Source of the DNA: an uncultured Collinsella sp.
GTDB lineage: Bacteria; Actinomycetota; Coriobacteriia; Coriobacteriales; Coriobacteriaceae
Reading direction: 5' to 3'
Assembly (NCBI GenBank): GCA_900541015.1
Contig: UQIB01000008.1
Coordinates: 12,623 to 76,622, forward strand
DNA length: 64,000 nucleotides
Positions 55,129 to 62,118 of the stretch are shown in pieces. A program made the translations under genes and the position numbers. Position 1 is the first letter of the stretch, and every line of letters starts with the position of its first letter. The notes below the pieces were generated by a model that saw only the letters and a program-made list of their open reading frames with translations, was not told where the DNA came from and made no database searches.

Positions 55129-55177
55129 AGTTATGGGGGTACTTTTTTACATTTTATAAAAAAGCGTACCGATAACT
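55129..55177. promoter_or_regulatory. Imperfect inverted repeat upstream of the ATPase gene
   Basis: AGTTATGGGGGTACTTTTTT and AAAAAAGCGTACCGATAACT form an imperfect dyad around an AT-rich centre with TATAAA. It directly precedes the DUF4143 ATPase gene and probably contains its promoter and an operator. Confidence 0.45.
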
Positions 55178-55186
55178 TATTCTCAC

Positions 55187-55412
55187 TTAGTTTCGGAAGT
55201 CGAGCAGGCGGTCGCGGTAGTACCCGTACTGCGCCCGGCGTACCTCGATTTCGGCGGGGATACCGTCGGTGAGCGATTTCGTTAGGGAGCCGAAGCGGTC
55301 GAGGATGTCGACGACCTTCTGCTGGGTGCCGATGGATGGGGCGGGAATCTCGACCCTCGATAAGTCCACAAGCGCGGCTTCGATTACCTTTTTCGGTTTA
55401 GCGTATTGCTCT
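55187..55412 (-). pseudogene. Type I restriction specificity subunit (HsdS), 3' fragment
   Basis: About 60-70 residues remain. VEIPAPSIGTQQKVVDILDR is the usual end of a target-recognition repeat, and EVRRAQYGYYRDRLLDF is the C-terminal helix of HsdS proteins (normally about 400 residues). The upstream part of the gene has been replaced by a TetR fragment at 55413. No hsdM or hsdR is in the window. Confidence 0.8.
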
Positions 55413-55514
55413 TCAGATCATCGTGGTGTGCTCGTAGCCGCGCTCCACGAGGAGCCGCTCGGCAACGTCGAGAATCTTCTCGACCGTCTCCTCCGGGTAC
55501 TTATTGCGTGCCAC
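55413..55514 (-). pseudogene. TetR-family regulator, N-terminal fragment
   Basis: A 33-residue frame from GTG 55514 (after GGAGGT) starts MARNKYPEETVEKILDVAER and continues LLVERGYEHTTM, then stops. This is the first helix and start of the HTH of TetR regulators, which normally run to about 190 residues. The break coincides with the HsdS remnant, suggesting a deletion joining two genes. Confidence 0.75.
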
Positions 55515-55709
55515 GGGCACCTCCGTCCTTGTTATCGCGATAAACATGCCATGAGTGGCGTACGGGTCGAGAAGGGCTGGCGCCAAAAGAGCCCAACGGC
55601 CGTTACATCTTCGTTAGAAACGCGCCCCACCATGGATGGTGAACCCGAAAGGTAAGGCGCGCGGGCACGGCGACTCGGCCCGCGCGCCCGGAAGAGAAAG
55701 GACGAACCC

Positions 55710-56438
55710 ATGGGTTACATGCTCGAGACGCACGGGCTCACCAAGCGCTTCGGCCGCGGCGACCAGGCGCAGGACGCCGTGGCCGACGTGAGCCTTCATA
55801 TCCGCGAGGGCGAGGTATACGGGCTGCTCGGCCCCAACGGCGCTGGCAAGTCGACAACGCTCAAGATGATCTGCGGGATGCTGCGCCCGACGGCCGGGGA
55901 GATCCTCTTTGCCGGGCACGCCTGGCACCGCGAGGACCTCTACGCAATCGGCAGCCTCATCGAGGAGGCACCGCTCTACCCCAACCTCACCGCGCGCGAG
56001 AACCTGCGCGTGCGCACCACGCTGCTGGGCCTTCCCGAGAGCCGCGTAGATGAGGTGCTCGCCGCCGTGGGCCTCGCGGACACCGGGAAGAAGCGCGCCG
56101 GGCGCTTCTCGATGGGCATGCGGCAGCGCCTGGGGCTCGCGCTAGCGCTGATCGCCCGGCCACGCCTGCTCGTGCTCGACGAGCCCACCAACGGCCTCGA
56201 CCCCATCGGCATCGAGGAGCTGCGCGACCAGATCCGCGGCTTCGCGGCGGCGGGTACGACGGTGATCGTCTCGAGCCACATCCTCTCCGAGGTGCAGCAG
56301 ATGGCTGACACCATCGGCATCATCTACGGGGGGCGCCTCGCCTACGAGGATGCGCTTCGGTCCGGGCAGGACCTCGAGGAACTCTTCATGAGCGTCTGCC
56401 AGGAAGGGCGACGAGCGCGCGGGGAGGTGGCGGCATGA
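55710..56438 (+). CDS. Lantibiotic-immunity ABC transporter ATPase (LanF type)
   Basis: This 242-residue ATPase has Walker A GPNGAGKST near 42-50, signature FSMGMRQRLGLALALI near 132, Walker B LLVLDEPTNGLDP near 153 and a switch His in VSSHILSEVQQM. Its style matches the ATPase of lantibiotic self-protection or resistance pumps (LanFEG, CprABC). It is the first gene of a six-gene cluster with two permeases, a YxeA protein, a response regulator and a kinase. It is very GC-rich compared with the flanking DNA. ATG 55719 is another possible start. Confidence 0.9.
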   Translation: MGYMLETHGLTKRFGRGDQAQDAVADVSLHIREGEVYGLLGPNGAGKSTTLKMICGMLRPTAGEILFAGHAWHREDLYAIGSLIEEAPLYPNLTARENLRVRTTLLGLPESRVDEVLAAVGLADTGKKRAGRFSMGMRQRLGLALALIARPRLLVLDEPTNGLDPIGIEELRDQIRGFAAAGTTVIVSSHILSEVQQMADTIGIIYGGRLAYEDALRSGQDLEELFMSVCQEGRRARGEVAA

Positions 56439-57205
56439 CGGGCAAGAAAGGCGGCCTGCTCGCGGGCCTGCGCGCCGAGGCCCTGAAGTCGCGCCACGCA
56501 GCACCGGTTCGCCTGGCCGTGCTCATGGCGCTGCCGATGCCGCTGCTCGGCGCGATGCCCTACCGGGGCGTGCAGATCTTCAGCGCGTGGAACTACTGGT
56601 ACGCGCTCTTCCTGCCCGTGGCTCTCTCGCTCGTGGTGGCGTGCGTCGCGCGGGCGGACGCGCGCACGCGGATGCGGGGGCTTCTGGGCCTGGGCTTCCC
56701 GCTTAGGCGCGCCTGGTGGGCCAAGGCGCTCTGGTGCCTCGCGCTCTGCGCGCTCTCGAACCTCGTGGTCTTCGGCATCTACCTCGCGGGATCGGCGTTC
56801 TCCTCGCAGGGCCTCACGGCCGCGGGCACGCTCACGATGCTCCTCTGCGCGCTCGTCAACACGGTGACCGCGGCGTGGATGATCCCCGCAGGGCTCTTCC
56901 TCACGGCGCGGCTCGGCATGCTCGCGGGCATCTTCTGCCCGCTCGCCGCGCAGCTCGTGGGTGGGTTCGCCTGGTCGCTGGTGCCGCTGCCGCAGCTCTT
57001 TCCGCCGTCGGCGAGCATGGTCATCCCCACGAGCTTCATCCCCGTGCTGCCGAGCGGCGAGCCACTCGCGGCGGACATGGCGCTCGGCGGGGCGCTCGCG
57101 GCGGACGGCATGCTCACACTGGCGGGCCTTGCGGTCTGCGCGCTCGCGTTCGCCGCGCTCACGGCGGCGGGCGCGGCCTGGTTCGCGCGCTCCGAGGAGA
57201 GGTGA
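56435..57205 (+). CDS. Lantibiotic-immunity ABC permease (LanE type)
   Basis: This 256-residue membrane protein has about six helices. The first half has the pattern ALKSRHAAPVRLAVLMALPM and ARADARTRMRGLLGLGFPLRR typical of MutE/EpiE permeases, and the late part has the PSGEPLAADM loop. It overlaps the ATPase gene by four bases. It forms the channel with the next gene product to expel lantibiotics from the membrane. Confidence 0.85.
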   Translation: MTGKKGGLLAGLRAEALKSRHAAPVRLAVLMALPMPLLGAMPYRGVQIFSAWNYWYALFLPVALSLVVACVARADARTRMRGLLGLGFPLRRAWWAKALWCLALCALSNLVVFGIYLAGSAFSSQGLTAAGTLTMLLCALVNTVTAAWMIPAGLFLTARLGMLAGIFCPLAAQLVGGFAWSLVPLPQLFPPSASMVIPTSFIPVLPSGEPLAADMALGGALAADGMLTLAGLAVCALAFAALTAAGAAWFARSEER

Positions 57206-58020
57206 TGGCCATGACACGACTCTCCGACCCGACGCCGCGCATGACTCTCCCGCGGGCCCTGCTCTCCGAGGCCCTGCGCCTAGCGCGCTCCCCACTCACG
57301 GCGGCGCACCTCGTCTGCGGCCTGGCAGCCGGTCTTGCCTGCGGCGAGTACTTCTCCGTTACCCAATGGGACCCGGCGCTGGGCGCGGACGCCTACGTCC
57401 AGCTCCTCGGCGCCCTCATGCCGCTCATGTCCGCCATCGTCTGTGGGCTCGCCGTGGACGAGGAGCGTGCCGCCGGGCGCCTCGCCAACCTCACGGCGGT
57501 CCCCTCGCGCGGGCGCGCCGTCGCGGCGAAGCTGCTCGCCCTTGCGGCGCTCAGCGCGGGCGCGCTGGCCGTGGCGCTCGGCGTGTTCGGGGCCGTGCTC
57601 GCCGTCGCCGGGCGCCTGCCGCTCGGGCCCGCTCCGCTTGCGGCCGCCTGGGCGGGCATCGTGCTGGGCAGCCTGCCCCTCTACGCGCTGGGGCTCGGCG
57701 TGGCCCTGCGCCTCGGCCGCAACGCCGCCATCGGCGCCGGCGCGGCGGGAATGCTCCTCGCGTTCTTCTCAGTGGGCGGACTTGCGCACGGCCTCATGAC
57801 CGGCGAGCTCACCGGTGCCCTGGCGACGCCCCTGAGCTGGGTGCCGCTCGCCTGGCCCGCGCGCCTGGGGTCGCTCGGGGTGGAGGCCTTCATCGACGCC
57901 GCACGCGCGGCGGGCCCTCTCCTCACGACTGCGCTCGCTGGCCTCGTGCTCACCCTGGCAGCCGCCGCCGTCCTTATCGCCTGGTTCTGCCGCTTCGAGG
58001 ACAGGAGGGCAGATGCGTAG
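57205..58020 (+). CDS. Lantibiotic-immunity ABC permease (LanG type)
   Basis: This 271-residue membrane protein has about six helices and a similar organisation to the preceding permease; motifs include VDEERAAGRLANLTAVPSRGR near 90 and PLSWVPLAWPARLG near 213. Its ATG overlaps the preceding stop (TGATG). It is probably the second half of a heterodimeric LanEG channel. Confidence 0.85.
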   Translation: MAMTRLSDPTPRMTLPRALLSEALRLARSPLTAAHLVCGLAAGLACGEYFSVTQWDPALGADAYVQLLGALMPLMSAIVCGLAVDEERAAGRLANLTAVPSRGRAVAAKLLALAALSAGALAVALGVFGAVLAVAGRLPLGPAPLAAAWAGIVLGSLPLYALGLGVALRLGRNAAIGAGAAGMLLAFFSVGGLAHGLMTGELTGALATPLSWVPLAWPARLGSLGVEAFIDAARAAGPLLTTALAGLVLTLAAAAVLIAWFCRFEDRRADA

Positions 58021-58414
58021 GAAGCCGCTCGCCGCCGTGCTCGCCCTCCTCTTCGCAGCGCTCGTCCTGGGCGGGAATGCCCTGCTCGACGCCGGCTGGG
58101 GGTCGGCGCTGCGCTCGATCGCCGACCGCGTGCTGCCCAACCCTGAGATCACCATGTGGGCGCCCGCGCCCGAGCCCGGCAGCCACGCGAGCTCCTACGC
58201 CGACGCCACCGGGGCGGGGGCGAACTACGTCTACCTGGTGGACGCGGCGGACGACAGGGGCAATGTCCGAGAGCTCCAGCTCATCTTCTTCGGACGGGAG
58301 TCGAACGGCGAGGGCTGGCTCGAGATCGAGGCGCGCGGCGGCTCGGGCGTGCGCTACCGCGCGTGCGATGCGGCCGAGGCGCCCGCGGCTGCGCGCGGGG
58401 CTCTAGACCGCTGA
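58013..58414 (+). CDS. YxeA-family protein (DUF1093)
   Basis: This 133-residue protein has an N-terminal membrane anchor or signal (KPLAAVLALLFAALVLGG) and a small beta domain with YLVDAADDRGNVRELQLIFF and EGWLEIEARGGSGVRY. It resembles YxeA proteins that often end lantibiotic-resistance ABC operons. The function is unclear, perhaps ligand binding or sensing at the cell surface. It overlaps the permease gene by eight bases. Confidence 0.75.
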   Translation: MRRKPLAAVLALLFAALVLGGNALLDAGWGSALRSIADRVLPNPEITMWAPAPEPGSHASSYADATGAGANYVYLVDAADDRGNVRELQLIFFGRESNGEGWLEIEARGGSGVRYRACDAAEAPAAARGALDR

Positions 58415-58458
58415 GCGCGGCGCAAGTACAATGCAACGGGAGTTTCAGGAGGTCGAAT

Positions 58459-59121
58459 ATGGCGAGGATACTGGCAGTGGATGATGAGCGGGCGATCCTC
58501 GACGCGCTCGCGCGCGTCCTCGGCCGCGACGGCCATGAGGTCGTCAAGGCAGCGGACCCGACGGCGGTCCCGGGGATGGACCTTTCGCGCTTCGACCTCG
58601 TGCTCTGCGACGTCATGATGCCGGGGCTCGACGGCTTCGAGCTCGTGCGGCAGATCCGCCCGGACTTCGACGGGCCCATCATCTTCCTGACCGCGCGCGT
58701 GGCCGAGGAGGACGCCGTGGCCGGCTACGGCCTGGGCGCCGACGACTACGTCCGCAAGCCCTTCGGGGCCGCGGAGCTGCGCGCCAAGGTCGCGGCTCAT
58801 CTACGCCGCGAGCGCCGGCCGCGCTCGCACGCCCTCTCCTTCGGGGAGGTGAGGATCGACCTCGGGGCGCGCGGCCTCGCCGTGGGAGGCGAGGCCGTGC
58901 CGCTCACGCCCACCGAGTACGCCATCTGCGAGTACCTCGCCCGCCACCCCGGGCAGGTCATGAGCCGCGCGCAGATACGCGAGGCGGTGCTCGGCTGGGA
59001 GAGCGACGCCGACGACGCGGCCATATCCATGCAGGTCAGCCGCGCCCGGAGGAAACTCTCCGAGGCCGGCGCCGATCCGATCGCGACCGTCTGGGGGATG
59101 GGGTACAAGTGGCAGCTCTGA
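58459..59121 (+). CDS. OmpR-family response regulator of the lantibiotic cluster
   Basis: This 220-residue regulator has a receiver domain (RILAVDDERAILDALARVLG, Asp in VLCDVMMPGLDG near 53, Lys in VRKPFGAAEL near 101) and an OmpR-type wHTH (PLTPTEYAICEYLARHPGQV, then ISMQVSRARRKLSEAG). It would activate the immunity operon after phosphorylation by the kinase encoded next. ATG 58459 has AGGAGG about six bases upstream. Confidence 0.94.
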   Translation: MARILAVDDERAILDALARVLGRDGHEVVKAADPTAVPGMDLSRFDLVLCDVMMPGLDGFELVRQIRPDFDGPIIFLTARVAEEDAVAGYGLGADDYVRKPFGAAELRAKVAAHLRRERRPRSHALSFGEVRIDLGARGLAVGGEAVPLTPTEYAICEYLARHPGQVMSRAQIREAVLGWESDADDAAISMQVSRARRKLSEAGADPIATVWGMGYKWQL

Positions 59122-59147
59122 GGACCGGGGCGCGAGGTCGCGGGGGC

Positions 59148-60545
59148 ATGCCGCTCTCCTTCGTCATCGCGCGCTACTTCGCCTACGCGTTCGCGGCGGT
59201 TGCCACGGCGTGGCTCGCCTCGTTCATGGCGCTCTCCGCGGCGATCAACGCGGGCTTCGTCTACGAGGCAAGCTGGGGGCCGGCCAATACGCGCGAGGTC
59301 GCGGAGGGCCTGGCACGCGACGGCGTCTGCGGGCAGCAGGACGTGCCGACGGCGTACCGCTACCTCATCCTGAACAAGGACGGACACGTGCTGATGACAG
59401 ACCTCGAGGGCACGCGGCTCGAGGGCGCGACGGAAATGGCCCGTGCGGCACTCGCCGCGGATCCGGGCACAGTGGAGATCGAGGGCGGGGGCTCGGGGCT
59501 CACCTACGCCGCGTTCCCGCTCAAGGGCGGCGGGGCCTGCGCACTCGTCAGCGAGTACCTGCCGCAGTGGGTCTCGCGCGACCTCGCCGGCCTGCTTCCC
59601 AACCCGCAGAACCTCATGCTCGTCGGCGCCGCGGCGGGAAGCGCGCTCGCGCTCGCGCTCGTGGCGCGCCGCGCGAGCCGCGTGATCTCGCGCAAGATGG
59701 CGCCGCTCGCGGAGGCGGCGGAGCGCGTCGGCGCGGGGGAGCTCGACTTCGCGGTCGGCAGCACCAACGTGCGCGAGGTGAACGACGTCCTCGCCGCGAT
59801 GGATGCCATGCGGACCTCCCTCGCCGAGTCGCTCGAGGCCCGCTGGGCCGCGGAGCGGGGGCAGCGCGAGCAAGTGGCGTCGCTCGCCCACGACCTCAAG
59901 ACGCCGCTCACCGTGCTGCGCGCCAACGCCGACTTCGTGGCGGAGGAGCTGGAAGACGAGAAAGACGCCGACCTCGCGGCCGCCGCGCGCGATATAGCCG
60001 GCAGTGTCGAAAAGCTCGACGGCTACGTGCGCCTGCTCATCGAGGCCTCGCGCGGGTCCGGCGGGGCGGAGAGGGCCCCCATGCGGCCGGCCGAGCTCTG
60101 CGAACAGGTCCTCGCCGAGGCCGCCCAGATCGCCCGGGCGCGAGGCGTGACGCTCGATGCGGCCACGGGCCCCGCTGTCGCGGGCGCGCCCGAGGCCCCA
60201 CTCGACCGAACCGCCCTGGCGCGAGCCGCCGCGAACCTCGTGGCCAACGCCGCCGAGCACGCGCGCTCGCGCGTGGCGGTCTCCTGCGACGTCGCGGGCG
60301 GACACCTCGTCATCGAGGTGTCCGACGACGGACCGGGCTTCTCTCCCGCCGCCCTCGAACGCGGCTGCGAGCGCCTCTTCACAGACGACTCCTCCCGCTC
60401 CTCGCGCGACGGAGGCCGCCACTACGGGCTCGGCCTCCACGCCGCCTCCGAGGCCGCGAGCGCCCACGGGGGCTCCGTCTCGCTCGCCAACAGCCCCTCG
60501 GGCGGCGCGGTGGCCACCATCGCGGTCCCCCTGTGCGGGGCCTGA
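59148..60545 (+). CDS. Sensor histidine kinase of the lantibiotic cluster
   Basis: This kinase of about 465 residues has a membrane helix near 6-34, an external region (about 35-150), a second helix near 160-180, HAMP-like linker, HisKA (ASLAHDLKTPLTVLRANADF near 246), HATPase (NLVANAAEHARS and DDGPGFSPAALE, then HYGLGLHAAS). ATG 59148 starts MPLSFVIARYFAYAF, typical of this kinase group, and GGGGG precedes it; GTG 59109 in frame overlaps the regulator gene and is an alternative. It probably senses lantibiotics or pump state. Confidence 0.92.
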   Translation: MPLSFVIARYFAYAFAAVATAWLASFMALSAAINAGFVYEASWGPANTREVAEGLARDGVCGQQDVPTAYRYLILNKDGHVLMTDLEGTRLEGATEMARAALAADPGTVEIEGGGSGLTYAAFPLKGGGACALVSEYLPQWVSRDLAGLLPNPQNLMLVGAAAGSALALALVARRASRVISRKMAPLAEAAERVGAGELDFAVGSTNVREVNDVLAAMDAMRTSLAESLEARWAAERGQREQVASLAHDLKTPLTVLRANADFVAEELEDEKDADLAAAARDIAGSVEKLDGYVRLLIEASRGSGGAERAPMRPAELCEQVLAEAAQIARARGVTLDAATGPAVAGAPEAPLDRTALARAAANLVANAAEHARSRVAVSCDVAGGHLVIEVSDDGPGFSPAALERGCERLFTDDSSRSSRDGGRHYGLGLHAASEAASAHGGSVSLANSPSGGAVATIAVPLCGA

Positions 60546-60624
60546 CGACTCAGGCCCTCACACCAGCGTGCCTCGCAACCAAACGCTTCCCGGATAATAA
60601 TGCCCGTTGCAGGGATCGCCCTGG

Positions 60625-60885
60625 CTAGTCGCCGTCCATATGCATGAGCATGTCAGCGATGCGAGTCGCCATCTCGTCCACCGCTGCACGGATGTTGGCG
60701 ACCCAGGACGCAAGGCCGGCCTGATCGGATGCCTCCGCTTCAAGCACGTCGCAGTTCGCGGTCACCGCCATGAGCGGGGTGACGAGGTCGTGCGAGGCGG
60801 TGCAAACGAACGCGCTCCCGCGCCTCGGCCCCCCACCGGTCGCATGGCGCGTCCCGCTGCCGCCCACGCCACGGCGAGCCCCCAA
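60625..60885 (-). pseudogene. Histidine kinase fragment
   Basis: A minus-strand frame contains FVCTASHDLVTPLMAVTANC, then DVLEAEASDQAGLASWVANI and a helix ending MLMHMDGD. SHDLVTPL is a HisKA phospho-acceptor H-box. No HATPase follows and the start is lost, so it is a relic of another kinase. It lies between the lantibiotic cluster and the GyrI gene. Confidence 0.65.
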
Positions 60886-60915
60886 AAGCCGAAGCGATTG
60901 GCGTCACTCGCTTCG

Positions 60916-61551
60916 CTAAATCAACTTTATGGGATGACGGATCACGGTCTTGAGCTTCTCCGGCGCGCACTTGCGCGGGTCGGAGAGGTAAATCTCGTGA
61001 TGCAGACGGGCTTCGGAGAAGTCGGGGGCGTAGCCCCGTTCCGCCGCGAATGTGCGCATGGCGTCTATGGTCGCCGGCTCGTCGTCGTAAGGCCCGGTAT
61101 GCATGCACTGAACGCAAAGGCCCTCGTCGACCCTCAGCAGCTCGACCGCCGAGAAGTCCAGCTTCTTCTTGGCGGCAGCTTCCGAAACTGCCCAGTCGAA
61201 GTCCTCGCGAGTGACGAAATCGGGCAGACGGATGCACGAGATGAAGTTGAAGTCATCCTTCCGCGCATAATCAATCTCGCCATCGGTGCGGTCTTGCCAC
61301 CAGAAGCCCTCGAGCGGAGGCACGACGAAGTCGAAATAGCCTTCGATCTCTCGCGGGCCCTTCTTCGACATCTTGATGGTATAAGCGACGCCGTAGAGCA
61401 GCGGCAACGCGTTCTGGTACTCGCCGCCTTCGGCATTGGGATTGCCCTTGCCCCGCACGGCGACGTAGCTCATAGGCGGAACGGTTACGACGCTCGGCTT
61501 GCCGGACGGCCTGTAGAGCTCCCTGAACTCCTTCTTGAAATCGTATGCCAT
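60916..61551 (-). CDS. GyrI-like small-molecule-binding protein
   Basis: This 211-residue protein has a GyrI-like fold. It begins YDFKKEFRELYRPSGKPSVV and has VPPMSYVAVRGKGNPN near 25, YTIKMSKKGPREIEGY near 59, VVPPLEGFWWQ near 76 and CVQCMHTGPYDDEPATID near 148. Members bind small hydrophobic ligands and are often linked to detoxification or multidrug regulation. There is no DNA-binding domain. ATG 61551 has GGGAGG about nine bases upstream. It lies beside a possible attachment site. Confidence 0.87.
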   Translation of the reverse strand: MAYDFKKEFRELYRPSGKPSVVTVPPMSYVAVRGKGNPNAEGGEYQNALPLLYGVAYTIKMSKKGPREIEGYFDFVVPPLEGFWWQDRTDGEIDYARKDDFNFISCIRLPDFVTREDFDWAVSEAAAKKKLDFSAVELLRVDEGLCVQCMHTGPYDDEPATIDAMRTFAAERGYAPDFSEARLHHEIYLSDPRKCAPEKLKTVIRHPIKLI

Positions 61552-61603
61552 CGCAACAAACCTCCCTGAGCTTGGGTTTCCGTCGATATCCGACCAAATA
61601 TAA

Positions 61604-61639
61604 CAATGGGCGCGGCTTCGGAAGAGGCCGCGCCCATTG
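61604..61639 (-). terminator. Strong hairpin, probable guaA terminator
   Basis: CAATGGGCGCGGC (61604-61616) and GCCGCGCCCATTG (61627-61639) pair perfectly. On the minus strand TTATATTTGG follows. It comes about 36 bases after the guaA-3'-end-like sequence at 61675, as a terminator of that gene would. Confidence 0.65.
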
Positions 61640-61674
61640 CAGGATAATATAACACAGAATCGAACGTCTGTTCT

Positions 61675-61761
61675 ATTCCCACTCAATAGTTGAAAACTAT
61701 CTCCAGTTTGTTCCAGTTTGCCGCAGTTTGCTCCAGTTCGTCCCATTTACATCCAGTCTCA
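61675..61761. other. Possible attachment site at a guaA 3' end, with short direct repeats
   Basis: Read on the minus strand, 61675-61695 encodes STIEWE followed by TAG, the usual end of GMP synthetase; the preceding codons are not guaA. Adjoining it at 61701-61757 are repeated units of about 10-11 bases (CCAGTTTG, GCAGTTTG, CCAGTTCG), the pattern of integrase arm sites. The 3' end of guaA is a known integration hotspot, so this looks like one att half-site. Confidence 0.5.
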
Positions 61762-61829
61762 AAATTTGCCGCGAATCCATGGGGCCAAATTCGGGTCACG
61801 GTTTTTCGGATCATCCGAGGCGTTTTCGT

Positions 61830-62109
61830 GGGTCATGGTGGGTCACGGGAAACTGCGAGCAGCATTCTCACAGGTGAGGGCGGTAAGGGTGCCAGCAGGA
61901 TGAAGCATGCGATCTATGCACAGAACGGCAAGGTTAGGCACCTTGTTCCCGATGGGCTCGACCAGATTCAGATGTTCCCTAAAGGCTGGACGGCTGATGA
62001 GGGGGATGGCAAGAAGATGACTGATGGTCAGCGTGCGTTTTGTATGGGCAATGCCCTTGTTGTCGGCATTCCGCATGCCATTGGCGTCAGTATGATGAAT
62101 AGCGATTAA
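61830..62109 (+). pseudogene. DNA cytosine-5 methyltransferase, 3' fragment
   Basis: The frame ending at TAA 62109 carries GEGGKGASRMKHAIY, then RHLVPDGLDQIQMFPKGWTA and QRAFCMGNALVVGIPHAIG, the target-recognition/motif IX-X end of C5 methyltransferases. Motifs I to VIII are missing and no start exists; a possible internal ATG at 61900 would give only 69 residues. It stands nine bases upstream of the DUF262/DUF1524 gene, suggesting a former restriction-modification island. Confidence 0.72.
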
Positions 62110-62118
62110 GGAGCAAAT

